Source of the DNA: Sclerodactyla briareus
Taxonomy: Eukaryota > Echinodermata > Holothuroidea > Dendrochirotida > Sclerodactylidae
Length of the DNA: 64,000 nt
Reading direction: 5' to 3'
Assembly: GCA_026419785.1 (NCBI GenBank)
Contig: JAODTK010003221.1
Coordinates: forward strand, 434,001-498,000
A program made the translations under genes and the position numbers. Position 1 is the stretch's first letter. Each line of letters begins with the position of its first letter. The notes below the pieces were generated by a model that worked only from the letters and a program-made list of their open reading frames with translations, ran no database searches and was not told where the DNA came from. Positions 1 to 12,221 of this stretch are shown one piece after another.

Positions 1-125
1 TAGACTCAAGTGGTTCTGCCCTTGGGCACTACTCATGCACACCGTCACCATCGGGCTTTTCTTTTCGACATGCTGCCAAGTGTCCCCACTATTTTTTCTC
101 AGCATTGGTCTGGTGCCCATTAATC
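1..125. repeat. Partial copy of the MITE at 1823-2030
   Basis: Bases about 12-105 match 1940-2030 at roughly three quarters identity, including the shared stretches 'actcatgcacacc' and 'atgctgccaagtgtccc'. The left part of this copy is cut off by the window edge. Only the right half of the element is visible. Confidence 0.6.
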
Positions 126-1735
126 GAGTCAAACTCGGTAATGGTCCTCTAATTCATGACCATTTCACGGGGTGTTCATTTGGTTTCTCGCAGTAGTAAA
201 CAGTTAAAAAAACTCTTAAGGCCGCCTACAAGAATAAATTTATATTTTGACTTCGTTAAGTGAAAACGTTTCATTATCATAATGTATACAGTTATTGGCA
301 GTTTCATAATTATGGCTGCAGAAATGACATTTAGTCTGACAAGTAGCACGACTACAGACTCCAGAAAAGAATGCATGACTAAAACTTATATCTTTGTTAC
401 CACTAGTTTATTCACCTTACGTGCTATGGCATTATATACATGTTCATAGAAGTACACGTGTCTTTTGTCATGAGCCTAGCATAACGTCACTTCGACAATG
501 ACATCAATATGAGGGGTAATTTTAAAATACCAATAGTGTAACACCTATTATAATTGTTCCGATAAAACCGTTCTTGTGTCCTCATTACGCATCGGATAGA
601 ATGTGGTACCTACATGGTAGTAATACATATCTCAGTATTCATCAGTAACTGTTGTATGCCTCTAAATGCAAAGGTCACACGGTAGTTCAGGATCAAGATC
701 CCATTCCGCGCAACGGGTTTATTGCGTTTTAGACGATATCCCTAAGGCGTGAGATACGGCAGTTTTAATGGTTGTGTCCGTCAAACGATCAACCACATGT
801 TCAAACCTCGTGTTTCCACGAAGAAAACCCGAATGTAATTCCGTCAAGGACTCAACATGTGCCATTCCATTTCCACCAAAGTGGGGCGCCTTTGGTTAAA
901 TAGTTTTCCAAGATTTAACAAAATAGACCCGTTTAGAGTCTGGAACCACATGCATATCAATTAAGAATTGTTACTGTTAGTTAATCTTTACTAAATTCGG
1001 TGGTAGACCGTTGCTTTCATTTTTTGGCATTGGCTTCAGGCACAATGTGCGATATCCACAAATCACTGTTCTGAAACTCAGTCACGTGTATCTCCTGACA
1101 ACATGTACGCCACCACTGCTATAGTTGAGTTGCGTATATTGAGGCCATTAGATAACATGCACCTATGCACTTTGTTTCGTGTTGCCACAGTTTCTCCACA
1201 TTTACAACGATATTATATTGATTGATTCTATTCCGAGTCAATGTGTACAACATGGCGACTTGTATAAAGTGTATTTTCAATTATTCAAATGCATCTTCAG
1301 ATCAATTTGCAAGCATTAAAAAGACCAGACATGCATAGTTACTTCTAAACGAAACCCGACAGGCCTGATTTCGTGGAACTGCTTCCCTGTCGCGGTTCTG
1401 AATATATGACGTGTTAACGCGTCGCAATGGCAACCATGAGCGTGGTGGGTGTGCAGAAACGACTATAGTATAGTAAAAAGTGATGCGGCTCTCGTACCTC
1501 TACTAGGAGGTTGAGAGCCTCTGATAGGGGTCACCTACATTTCACCTGACCGGTATCCTGTTTGGCAGTAGCATTCATTGTCTCCGTAACTACAGCTTGC
1601 CAACCATCCTTTATAGTCGTTGATTCCCCAATTCTTTTCACCACACTTTAACACCTAATTACTGAATTATCTGATGTTTTAGAGGGCTCATACACGCCTA
1701 AACAACTAAATAAATTATACTTCTCAGCCAACACC
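126..1735. other. No recognised gene or repeat
   Basis: AT-rich sequence with no open segment between good splice sites and no tandem structure I could see. It reads as intron or intergenic DNA. Confidence 0.5.
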
Positions 1736-1822
1736 GACACCGGCACTGCAAGACGGGGCTATTCCGCCCATGATCGGCAGCGAGCCGAGCATGTGACTCC
1801 TGACATAAATATAAATACTCGG

Positions 1823-2030
1823 ACAATCTTGGACAAAATACCTTGGGACACCCCCGCTCCCCCGTTCAATGTTGTTGTCTGCAGCGGAGAAGTTAACAAA
1901 GTGCAACATTGTTCAGGGGGAGGCAGAGTCGACCAAGTGTTCCCTGGGCAAGTACTCATGCACACCATCAACATAGGTCTTTTCTGTTCGAAATGCTGCC
2001 AAGTGTCCCAACTATTTTGTCCAAGATTGT
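1823..2030. mobile_element. MITE with about 28-bp terminal inverted repeats
   Basis: The left end, 'acaatcttggacaaaata' at 1823-1840 continuing to about 1851, is the near-exact reverse complement of the right end at 2003-2030. The element is about 208 bp with no transposase. The inner part of the end, 'gtgtcccaactattttg', resembles the ends of Tc1/mariner-type elements, so a mariner-driven MITE is my inference. I did not find a clear target-site duplication. The open frames across it (including a 125-residue one on the minus strand) are incidental. Confidence 0.7.
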
Positions 2031-2039
2031 AGGTCTCAA

Positions 2040-2454
2040 AATGTGGAGGGAATCCCCCCACCCTCATATGGGGGTAAGGAAAATACAGATTAGCGAGTCT
2101 TTGGTACCATGCATAGCTGTCAGAACGTTGCCACATTGCCAGTTTTCAACAATAGGAAGGGTGTATGCTAAGGATTTACAACCTCCCTCTTGGCCAACTT
2201 TGTCTCACTGACTTCCGCTCTCTGAAGACACAATTGCAAACTATTGCTACACAAGTAATACTGTATAGACAATGGGTATTGGTACACGGGGATAATGCAC
2301 CCCATGCCATACCGTTCCTGCCTCCCATAGGTACATGACTGTCGCCAATAGTGCGAATCCTTCAACAGCAACATTTTTCGGCCCATATGAAGTTCCTTTC
2401 CCGGCAGCAAAATTGTATTTTGTATGAATAAATTAGAAAAAAAAAAAAAAAAAA
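2040..2454 (+). mobile_element. Possible retroposed sequence ending in poly(A)
   Basis: An AATAAA at 2427-2432 is followed after four bases by an 18-base A run at 2437-2454. A polyadenylation signal directly before a genomic poly(A) tract is the usual mark of an LINE-mobilised retrocopy or SINE on the plus strand. The body matches nothing I know and no flanking duplication was identified, so this rests on the tail alone. Confidence 0.35.
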
Positions 2455-3440
2455 TTGAATGGCTTTACTAATTCCCCACAATGTAGCTAGCAGTAGGCAG
2501 AGGCTACTGAACTTGCTATGATTTTGTGCGGGACCAAACTTTGCCTAAAACAGAAAAGTGATCTTTTGAAGACACTTTGTAAATAACATATGCTTCAATC
2601 TTTTGTAAATGTGTTTGTATCAACCCATCTACATGCCTGTTCCATTATTTTATTGAATCGTAACTGTTTTAAGATGGCAGTTTTTTTTATTGTTATTTTA
2701 CAGTGAATTCAGTCCCATTCCACAATGTTATCATGGAATTTGTACATGCACCAGAAAACAGTACAAAATTTGCAATTCCTATTAACGAAACCAGTGCGGG
2801 AATTTCTCGCATATAAATCATTTTTGTGCAAGATTTTGAGTTTATGAATCCCGCACCTTAGCGTAAACACTGCATTAAAGGGAGCTTTGAGGTTCTACAG
2901 AGAAGCAACCCAGCGGTGTCATGAATCGGACACCATCATGTAAATATTAATTTTCATATCAATGTGTCTAGTTTTGCAGATGTTTGGTTGTTGAGCATCA
3001 GCACTGGATTACCCAGAGTTTTTCTGGAGTAACCACTTGCGGATGGAAGTTTTTGGCAACTTACTTCATCCAGCTAGAAAAACGATAAAAGCCCTCAATA
3101 AGGGCTCATAAAAAAAACAGCAATTATTGAAAGTATTATGCGTTTGCTGCACCTTGAATTAAATTATTTCAAAGCATTATTTTTGGAAAAAAAAGTCAGG
3201 TTGTGCCATACATGATCATTCCCCCATCTAAAGAATCCCGATGCAAAAAAAAAAAAAACCTGCTGACTGACTCACGATAGGACCAATCGACTACTCATGA
3301 CACATGCACAACAATACGAGTTCCAGATGCCACCTGATCCACTTGCTTATATAGAGGAGCCTCACCTGTGGCACCCTGGAGCTCTTCTCATTGGCGAAGG
3401 TTGTGAGCAGAAAGCAGTTAAACTCCCCGCACCAGAGCCT
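2455..3440. other. No recognised gene
   Basis: AT-rich spacer with short A runs (for example near 3246-3258). No exon signature or tandem repeat was seen. Confidence 0.45.
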
Positions 3441-3443
3441 CAC

Positions 3444-3579
3444 CAAGGCGAGGGGTTGCCCTGAGTAACCTGGAGGCTCTGGGGGATGTGCATGGAGAAC
3501 CTCTGGATGTGGCTGCCATCAGTGGGGGCGGGGAGAGATGAAGGTACCGTAGGAGGGATGTGAACTCCGCCTCAGGTTT
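3444..3579 (-). CDS. Candidate internal exon, group B
   Basis: The acceptor is 'tgaccctgtacag' and the donor 'CTTG|gtgagg'. Phase 0 is open for the whole 136 bp and starts KPEAEFTSLLRYLHL. Halfway, at a run of C, another frame becomes more protein-like (SHIQRFSMHIPQSLQV), so a one-base homopolymer error is possible. Its entry phase matches the exit phase of the exon at 5035-5069. The protein family is not recognised. Confidence 0.5.
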
Positions 3580-4126
3580 CTGTACAGGGTCAAATCAAAT
3601 AATGGTTCTTTCTCTCTCTGCCAATTTTTTTTTTTTTTGCAAGTGCATCTAATAGTCACGTAACTATCAGCAATATATGTCACAGTGAACAGTTTCCTTA
3701 TTTACTGCAATTCCATTACATTCAAAGTGAGCCCTCCCATGACTTCCAGGCCTTGAAAGTGACAGAGTTACATTCTATGACTTCCCATTCCAAGTGAGAA
3801 CCCTGGAAATAATGGATTAAGGAAAGGCAAGTTGGGGGCACACAATGTGGACAGTGTCTACCTGCTGGGGAATATCATCCCAACATCTCGGCCCTGGCCT
3901 TCTGCTTTCAATGGTTCCGCTTCAGCCCTGGCCACCCAACGATAATGCTCCTATACTGGATTGACGGTGCTATATAGATTATGGAGACCCGCATTTGAGT
4001 CATGGTTTCGTAACTTGCTATATCTACCTAAGAGGCAAGCAGAGTGATGGAAAAAAGTAAATTTCCCTGGGAAAAGGAGGGAATTTATTTCCGGAAAAAT
4101 TACAACGATATACCCAAAATTGGAAG

Positions 4127-4206
4127 ATTTCCCTCCAGATGGCAAGATTTCCCTCCAGATGGCAAGATTTCCCTCCAGATGGCAGATTCCATCCAGATGG
4201 CAAGAC
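4127..4206. repeat. 20-bp tandem repeat, about 4 copies
   Basis: The unit 'ccctccagatggcaagattt' is repeated head to tail three times nearly perfectly, then once with a 6-base deletion. The overlapping open frames on both strands are products of the repeat and not genes. Confidence 0.9.
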
Positions 4207-5034
4207 TTCCTGGGAAGGAACCTCCCAAATCCCAAGTTTTCCACCCATGGAGGCAAGTACAATGGAATCTCTGCAACAGCCGCCTTCTTATGCAGCCTAG
4301 AAAAGAAGTCCTCCAAACCCATGCTGGGAGGGGATTGCACATCTTGTGTTGATGTTACATAGACATACACTGTCACACCTTGCAATTGTTTTACATCAAA
4401 GATTTGCTCTACCTAGCTGTTGTCCCTGCAGCTTCATTGGAGTAACACAAAATGTACGCAGCTGTACAAGGTACACATTACAAATTGATTGCTTGTCATT
4501 CGGTTTAGCTCGAAAGGAAGTTTTTTCATTTCCAAATAGTACATTGTCTATCACTGGCACTCTCTAGTTAGGGTAATAGTTCCATGGTTTAGATGGCTTA
4601 TTTTTAATAACATTTCGGTTAGTGGTTTACATGTGTTCAGTAGTTAGTACTTCTGCATTTGAATGTTGGATATGTCTCCCTTTTCCCGATTCCAAACTAT
4701 CAACTGCACTCTGTGATGGTTTCTAGGCCTTTTTAATTTACGCCGAGGCCTAAAGAAGAAAGAAACGTCTGGTGTACAACATCCACAACAGTCTGTTGAT
4801 TTTATTCACGGGTGGAAATGATTGCAAAATTTTTTGGCTTTTACCTTGAAGTAAAATTTTCACTCACAGCAGTGAGCCTTACAGTGTCTTAAACCTAAAA
4901 TAAGATCTAAATTGAACATGGAGGGATATAAACATATCGTTTGATCAAAGAGGAGAGGAACATCAGAAATGTACTGTCAACTCTGAGAATAAACCTACCC
5001 AAACAAAGAACAATAATTAGTCAGAGATACTCAC

Positions 5035-5069
5035 CTCGATCACAGGCAGAGGGACGTCGAACATAAATG
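5035..5069 (-). CDS. Candidate 35-bp exon, group B
   Basis: The acceptor 'gctattttacag' and donor 'ATCGAG|gtgagtat' are both strong. In phase 1 to 0 it reads FMFDVPLPVIE. It accepts the phase-1 exit of 9728-9823 and delivers phase 0 to 3444-3579, so three exons are linked by phase. It is small, so confidence rests on the splice sites and phase agreement. Confidence 0.5.
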
Positions 5070-5199
5070 CTGTAAAATAGCACCACCCTCTTGAAGGGGA
5101 GGCACTCTTGCTTCACAAGGCATCTATGGCCAGGGGGGACCACACTGACATGCAGACCTGAGGACAAATGTCACCAATTCGCTATACTGTCTATTAATT

Positions 5200-5560
5200 C
5201 GAGAGGGAACAGCAGGGTGGGGAGAGGGATAAGGTGTGTACGGTTGAGGAGAGGTGGAAATTCATTGGGTGGTGATTGTCCGGTTGGGAATTTTCCAGAT
5301 GAAAATTGCTCGAGTGGGAATTGTTCGGAGTGTGAATGTCCGGGTGGAACTTGTCCTGCGTTGGAAATTGTACAGGAGTGACCAATTGTCCGAGGTGCAG
5401 TTTTCAGGGTGGTAATTGTCTGAGTGGGAATTGTCCGAGTGGTAGTGGGTCCAGGGTGGGAGATGCCAGGGTGGTAATAGTCGGAGTGGGAATTGTTTGG
5501 AGTGAGAATTGTCTGGTGGTAGACCTCTGGCGGGAGGGTCTCCGGGTGGAGATTGTCCAG
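5200..5560. repeat. Degenerate G-rich minisatellite
   Basis: Variants of a 15- to 18-base word such as 'gtgggaattgtccgagtg' recur for about 350 bases. All frames stay open because the unit lacks stops, giving His/Pro/Asn-rich false ORFs on the minus strand and Gly/Cys-rich ones on the plus strand. It lies in the intron left of the exon at 9728. Confidence 0.8.
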
Positions 5561-5989
5561 CAACCGGAGGGGATAGGGGCTCTATGGCTGAGGAGGGGGG
5601 GAAAAGACATGAGTAGTTCAGTGAAAAAAAATCAGTGGTTTTAGAGCAAAGAAACTTTAAGAACAAATCTGGTATATCATGAAGATACATGAAGAAAGTA
5701 CACCAATGCCCTAAAATGTCCACAGATTGAACCAAATTTGATGCCACCAAATGTAGCTGTCAATGGAACGATCAAAGTCAGTAGTTCTTTGGGAAACAAC
5801 AGAAAATTGTTCCATATTCATGGTCACCATCAGCCTATTCCCAAACCCATCAGCACTTCCGTGCAGTCACCACTTACCATCATCTCGCAGCCAATCATTA
5901 TACTCCATATCGTTGTTCCATCTCATGGTCTATACCACTATCAGCGTCACGTCATGTGGTGATGATCACCAACACTGAGGAATCATATC

Positions 5990-7125
5990 ATACCACAACC
6001 ACCAGCACATCCCTTCATAATACTCAGTCACCAAACCAGAATCCACCACTCCCACCCATCATCGATCATCCCCATGCATCCCATAAATAGGCATCACCAA
6101 CACCATTCATACCACAAGCACCATTCACATCCTTACCATTACCATTTCATCATATTACCACCACTAAACACCAACATTCATCACCATAACATTATCACCA
6201 ACTGAATCACTTCCACCACTCCCACCCATCATATCCTCAATTGATCACCACAATTATCATCACCCCACACCATTCATACCACAAGCACCATTCACATCCT
6301 TACCGTTATCATCCATACTACCACCAGGAACATCACCAACACTGTCCACACATATCATAACCACAAACATCATAATCCACCAATCCCACCCATTCAAAAT
6401 CCCCATCATCACCGCATCGCTCACCATAAAGATCATCATCAACGCCATTCATACCACAAGCACCATACACACCGCCACTGCTACCATTATCATCCATATT
6501 ACCACCACTGACATCACAACACTTTCATCACACATATCCATTATCACAAAACATCATCTCCCACCACTCCACATCAGCATCATCACCGCCATCGCATCAC
6601 CATAAATATCATCATCAATGCCATTCATACCACAAGCACTCCACTTCATATTACCATTATCATCATACTACTACACTAAATCACATCACCAACACTTTCA
6701 TCACCCATATCAATTATCACCAACAGCAGCATCCCCACCACTCCCACCCATGATCACCTCTCCATTGCATCACCATAATTATCATCACCAACACCATTCA
6801 TCCCACAACACATCCACATCCTTAACCATTACCATCAATTCCACCACTAACCTCACCAACAACCCTTCATCACCCATATCATTATCACCAACTTCATCAT
6901 CCCACCGCTCCCACCCATCATCATCACCTCCATTGCTCCCCACAATTTTCATCACCACACCATTCAGACCACAGACCACAAGCCATTCACATCCTCACTT
7001 TTAATCTCCATATTACCACAACTAACAACACCAACACGTATTCATCACCCATATCATTATCACCCAACATCATTCATCACCCTCCCACCCATCATCATCC
7101 GGCCATCGCATCACCATAATCCAGG
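5990..7125. repeat. CAC/CAT-rich array with period about 171 bp
   Basis: The landmark 'caccattcataccacaag' or a close variant occurs at about 6101, 6268, 6443, 6619, 6792 and 6958, spacings of 166-176 bp. Within each period the DNA is itself degenerate CAC/CAT/ATC triplets. This makes it a two-level repeat: a triplet microsatellite later amplified as a longer unit. The His/Ser/Thr-rich open frames here are artefacts. Confidence 0.85.
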
Positions 7126-7379
7126 GTTTACTAAGGTGAAATGGTATACACATTGCTCACCCTCAACCCCCACTAACATAATTTCTCAGTTACAATTCTC
7201 AAGTACACTGGTGTCCCCTGACAAGGGAGTCGGATGACTGGTACAATCCACTTTACGTTTTCCTTTCAATGGTTCTGCTATACAGCCCATCCTTCCTGAT
7301 TTGTTCCAGGTGCATGTATTAATGTGGCCCATTAACACAGACCACCTCTGAGACTGTAACGCTCCCTAGTTGAACAAAT

Positions 7380-7880
7380 CATATGATCATCATGAGTGCA
7401 CAACAGATTGAAGGACAACTGCATGTTCGACTACAACAGAAGTTATACTCGGGAGAATGGAAAATTCGATCTAAGCTGTCCAAACCCCATTTCAATACGG
7501 TGTTCCTATGTGGAGGTTACCTTCAAAGTTTGGTCCATTGTGCAAATAATGGGGAGAATACCAAAGTCACAAATGAAGTAGTAGTAGTTGTCTAATTCAT
7601 TGTTCATGTTGGTGAATAGTCAACATTGAGTTCTGTCGTTTGCTCCACCCCAAAGTAACCGCAACACCTACCAACCCACTACTGCCATCGTCTACCATAG
7701 ATGAAACTTTTCCAAGTGAAAATAATGTTGAATTTCCCTATAGAAAAACCAAATAATCTTCGCAGGATTGTGCAAGTTATAAAATCATTTATTATTGCAT
7801 GATGGATGCTTTCGGATCTGCCGCAATACACATGCGCAAACTGAACAGACTGTACCTCTATGAATTATATGACTTATGAC
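7380..7880. repeat. Dispersed repeat family R1, copy 1
   Basis: Matches 20820-21340 in order along its length, through 'gttcctatgtggag', then 'caacacctac', then 'gattgtgcaagtta', then 'tttattattgcat'. A weaker match covers about 53930-54130. No coding capacity or terminal structure was identified. Confidence 0.7.
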
Positions 7881-9720
7881 CATTGCGTTCAAAGGTTCAT
7901 GAGGGAACCGATGGCAGTTCGCGTGAACCTACAGATGCAGAACGACCTTCCAAACTCCCCTGCCGAAATTACCAATCCTGCCAACACAAAACTTCCGAAT
8001 CCCCCCCCCCCCCAATACATATCGGACAATAACATCCAAAAACATGGATGAATTGGTTGCGTTTTAGATAGTTGTGTCAGTTAAATAAGCCGTAACGGAT
8101 ATTTGCCTCTGGGGGAATCTCTTCCATTCCCCCGAACTGTTCAGTGGGAGCATGCGCACTTACAACCACGAACTGGCTCATAGATATTATACGAGCAGAA
8201 CTGAGCTCTGTGGAGATGGAGTTTAGAGGCAGGGTCTCAACCCTTTTTTTACTATTCTAAAAACAAAATCTAGGTTCCCAGCAAAGTGAGTGATCATCAG
8301 TGATTGCATCTGGGGGTGGGGAGGGGGTCCCCTCCCTTCCGTGAAACTTTGAATAATTAGTAACCAATGGCTAATCACGTAAGCTGTAGATTTCCTGGAA
8401 CTGTTCAAGGGGTGGGAATTATAGGTTTCAAATATACCCCTGGTGTTATGCATGTGGCGGTTGGAAACAGTAGAATGGAAAAATGTTGTGATACCGGTAT
8501 ATGAGGTCTCTGACTGAAATACAGGCCACAACTACTCTCTCACCCCTAGCCTTTTCAATAGACAAAAAAACAAAGGTATATTCTAGTGAAGCAGCTAATT
8601 GTTTCCGTTGTTGTCGATGCATGGAATCTGGTAGTGATAGGTTCCACACTTGGTGGATAAGCAATGCTTAAAAGTATCCCATTATATAACAGCAGTTAGA
8701 TATGACCTCAACCAACCTCAGAGTTCGATCATACCAAGCTATTTCACGCCCGCCATTTCCCGGTCTGCCCCCCTGATTAAAGTTTCTATGCTTTGTACAG
8801 ATCACCGAAGCATGAGAAACGCATTCTTATCAGTTGGTGAGAGGTGCGGCATCCTGGTGAGATCCTGTAAATGGAAAACCAGATGTACATGCAACGTTGA
8901 TACAATAGTTGATCTGAAAGACGAGAACATAGAAAAAATATGAGCTCGGAATGAATTGTCCATATCACGCCAATACAGTATGAGACAATTAGGTGCATAC
9001 TTATTTACACGAAACTCCTGTTCCTGAATAAAAATGGCCTCGACTCAGATAAAAACCACCTGATCTGTCAATATCCTATATATTGTGCTAAAGGCGGATC
9101 TGAGATCCTACTGTGACCACCAGAAATGGTTTGCGCAGATCAAAAACTACACAAATGCATTATTTCCTAGTTGATCTCAAAGAATCTGGTTCTGATATTG
9201 GTTTAGACTGGTAGTAGTTGCAGCCATTCGAAGAAATTATCACTGTAGATAAGAATTACTTCGTGTGACTCAAATGAACATCTAGATGAAGACTTCAAAT
9301 TATTGACACCCACCCACCCCCATAAAGTACCATTGGTCAATGATGACAATAACACTAGTGTTATGATCAGTCAAGTACAACTCAGAGAAGGATCCCGAAA
9401 TACCCTTTGGGTAGATACCATTCGGGTAAGGGAGGTGCATAATTGTGTTGAAAGGCCGCACATGCTCTCCACGTGCATGGAAATGGGTTACCTTGAGTTT
9501 GTGCCTGCCCGCCCTCACGCATACATCGAGACACAACGCTTTTATCAAGATCATGTGGAGGGGGAGGGGGGGGAGGGGCAGCTGCTTGGACCAGAGGCAA
9601 AAATGGAAATAGGACAAAGACGCTGCATACCATTGGTCAAAACGAGTAACAAATGATTGATTCAATATTCTCCCTTCAGATGCCAGGATGAGGTGTGAGT
9701 AGAAATTATTACAGAAAACA
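7880..9720. other. Mostly featureless intron-like DNA
   Basis: Contains short C runs (near 8001) and two G-rich patches. Apart from one weak exon candidate at 8446-8513 I see no gene. Confidence 0.4.
8446..8513 (-). CDS. Weak exon candidate
   Basis: After the acceptor 'gcctgtatttcag' the phase-1 frame reads RDLIYRYHNIFPFYCFQPP and reaches a TAA. A second frame leads to a 'gtatat' donor. It could be an alternative terminal exon or chance. Confidence 0.2.
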
Positions 9721-9727
9721 TATCTAC

Positions 9728-9823
9728 CGTTAGTGATGGGTTGTGGCAGGTGAAGATGAACAGGAACAGCAACGTGATCGGATCCTGAATAAGGAGGTCG
9801 GGACGGACCGCTCGGCATCAGTC
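9728..9823 (-). CDS. Candidate internal exon, group B
   Basis: The acceptor 'ccgtcttgtctctcag' and donor 'AACG|gtagat' frame 96 bp. In phase 1 to 1 it is fully open and reads LMPSGPSRPPYSGSDHVAVP then a His/Leu/Pro-rich tail. The next exon by phase is 5035-5069. A second acceptor inside the exon ('cctccttattcag') could give a shorter form. The family is not recognised. Confidence 0.5.
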
Positions 9824-10488
9824 CTGAGAGACAAGACGGCATGGTAACAGATAGATCAGATCCAACATTCTGCAGTCCACTCAGGACCCATCAACACGTC
9901 AGAACAATCTGAACGTAACAGACACATCTTGATATGCAAATAAAAAACACATGTGGACAACCCGAGTTAACAATTAAATGTAATCTTATTGGCTACAGTT
10001 AGGCATCGTCAGCTCTGATCAGAATAATTTGATCCGATCACGCGACTGGCCTCACACTCAGCCAAAACTATTTTTGACCAGTGTCAATTTCAATGCCTCT
10101 AGTGGTTGCACAGCTTTGCGATATACAGTTCGTTAGAATAGGGGCCAATCTACTTGGAGGGGGAGGGGGGAGGGGCAATAGGGATTATGACCTCAACAAC
10201 ACTGCTCTGACAACTAAATTGTGCAGAGTGTGGGGGAGGAGAGTCTGTAGTGCACTTTCACAGCCCTAAAAGTGTGGATCACATATAGTACCCTTGCCTA
10301 TCATAGAATAACATACAGATATCAATGCGAAAATGTCAGACAGTCAACATTTTCCTAGAATCAGAAAAAAAGTTCTGAAACTGTTTATTCCAACTTTCCA
10401 ATACCTTGAACCCTTTATCACTTTTAACATCACACTAACATTACTAGGATAATTATTTTGACATGCAGGAGGATGCTCAAATTCTCAC

Positions 10489-10584
10489 AGGGATGGTTTA
10501 TGTAGTCCAACGAGTCCCTGCCAAGTGCGAGTAGAGGGATCTTGGGCCTCTTCCCCATATACAGCTGAGAGTCGACAGCAGTCC
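10489..10584 (-). CDS. Candidate internal exon, group B
   Basis: A strong acceptor, 'cttctttggtccccacag', begins the frame TAVDSQLYMGKRPKIPLLAL, which joins in phase to the Cys-rich exon at 10793. The 3' edge is uncertain: 'gtgaga' at 10488 is the best donor, but two weaker donors further left keep the frame open longer. Confidence 0.45.
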
Positions 10585-10792
10585 CTGTGGGGACCAAAGA
10601 AGCATGGTGTAACGAAGGTTGAATAGAGATGTGCATACCGTACATTCTCAGAAATGCCCCGGTGCAATATTCATTTGTGTTGGGCTGTTCTGATACTTTT
10701 TTCAGGTGGTCCTGATTATCCTTGAACACTAAGGTTTGTGGTTCTTCTCGGGTGGGCCTGTCCTTCCCAAAACAAAATCGGCCACCGGGTAC

Positions 10793-11033
10793 CCGAACAA
10801 TCAGAGAAGCTTAGTTGAACTCCTAAACCCTCCTGGACATCGGGCAAGTCCATTCCTGCTGCAATGCATCCAACCCTCTTAAGCTGCAATGAGTACGGGT
10901 GTTTGTCCTGGGGAAGAAACTTGATGTCCAGGCAATCACTGGTTCCCTGGCCATTACAGCAGCGGTAGGCTGGGTGATAGGCTAGGAAGCACTGTCCCAC
11001 ATAAACTTTCCCCTCAACTTCCTCACATTTGCT
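10793..11033 (-). CDS. Candidate Cys-rich exon, group B
   Basis: An open stretch of about 80 codons on the minus strand with protein-like composition, including KCEEVEGKVYVGQC and YRCCNGQGTSDCLDIKF. It ends at the donor 'TCGG|gtaccc' in phase 1, matching the exon at 10489-10584. The acceptor is poor: 'attgccaag' or 'gccaagaag', with no pyrimidine tract. The entry phase does not fit the exon at 11249 without one base of error. Six cysteines in 60 residues hint at an extracellular or metal-binding fold, but I name no family. Confidence 0.5.
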
Positions 11034-11248
11034 TCTTGGCAATTTTTATACCACTATATTCCAACTACATTTCGCACCTAATTTTGGAAGAACGGTACAG
11101 GCATGCCAACAGGCTCCAATGAAAAAAATAGGAGAAAACGTAATAGGAAATTTTTAAAAGTAGGAGTAAAGTAGGATTTTTTATCAGAAAGGAGGAGCGC
11201 AGTCGGACCTGTCCTTCAATCTCAGGAGCCTTTCTCCTTTTTACTCAC

Positions 11249-11338
11249 CAGCAGTAGCAGGCCCTTCACACAGAGTCATGTAAACCTTGTACTCACCAGA
11301 CAGTAGCTCAAACCGGACAAATTTCAATATGTAGTGAA
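11249..11338 (-). CDS. Candidate internal exon, group B
   Basis: A 90-bp segment from acceptor 'catatcataccag' to donor 'GCTG|gtgagtaa', phase 1 to 1. It reads HYILKFVRFELLSGEYKVYM and then TLCEGPATA. Entry phase and sequence continue naturally from the exon at 13441. The acceptor lacks a strong pyrimidine tract. A second 'gtgagt' lies inside the exon and may be an alternative donor. Confidence 0.55.
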
Positions 11339-11559
11339 CTGGTATGATATGTTATGATTATTTGCATGAATTTCAGTTTATACTGAATTATGACCTGAGA
11401 AATCATCATAGATCAACATACCTTTGACCCTGATCCTTTGTCCCCTTTCTGGTCAATTTCCATCAAAGCATGAGCAGACTTGCCAAAGCTCAATATTATC
11501 CACAATTTGAACAAAATTGCCCTTTAACGGTTTTTCCATTTAATGACCTTTGCCACACT

Positions 11560-12190
11560 GGGCCATGGGTCCCTAAATCCCCTGGAGACAAACCCTGACG
11601 TAACGGCTATAGGCCGGTGATTATGACAGAACAGCACACGGTGCAACAGAATTTAATTGAATAAACACAAATTTTTGCAGTATTTCATATAAGGGTGGCT
11701 CCAGAGCCCAAAGTGGGCCCTAGGCCAACAGCCCAGAACACACCACCAATGGCCCTCTAAAACCCAACTACGTTAACGACATTCAACTTTGAAGAAAATT
11801 GATTGTGAACGCTCGGGGGAGGAGAGCATTTCAAGTACCATTGTGTGAAATTCGTGAAATGGATCCTCTGTTAGACCAGCAATATGATCGAACATCAGGC
11901 ACTGTGCACCTAATTGTCAGCAGTCGTGTTTCAGTTCTCCACTTATTGGCCCATTGGTACCTTAATGCCATTTGGCCTGGACCTTCGGGGTGGTCACGAT
12001 GACCCATCAGTCAAATAAAGATTGTGACCAAGTTGGTCGAAATTCATTGAAGCACGAACATTTGATGGCCAAAACCCAAAAGTTGACAGACAGGCAGACG
12101 GACGGACGGACGGACGGACGGACGGAAACAGAAGGAGGTCAGACAACAGACAGACAGCCCCGGACGCAGAAGGACGGACAGACAGACAGA

Positions 12191-12221
<31 letters not shown>

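Noticed and set aside
5171..5750. 130- and 162-residue minus-strand proteins
   Set aside because: Produced by the G-rich minisatellite that lacks stops in several frames.
6618..7004. His/Ser/Thr-rich 128-residue protein
   Set aside because: Lies wholly inside the CAC/CAT array.
9300..9842. A single 180-residue minus-strand gene
   Set aside because: Only its first third sits between splice sites (kept as the exon at 9728). The rest has low-complexity Leu/Pro content and crosses a donor.
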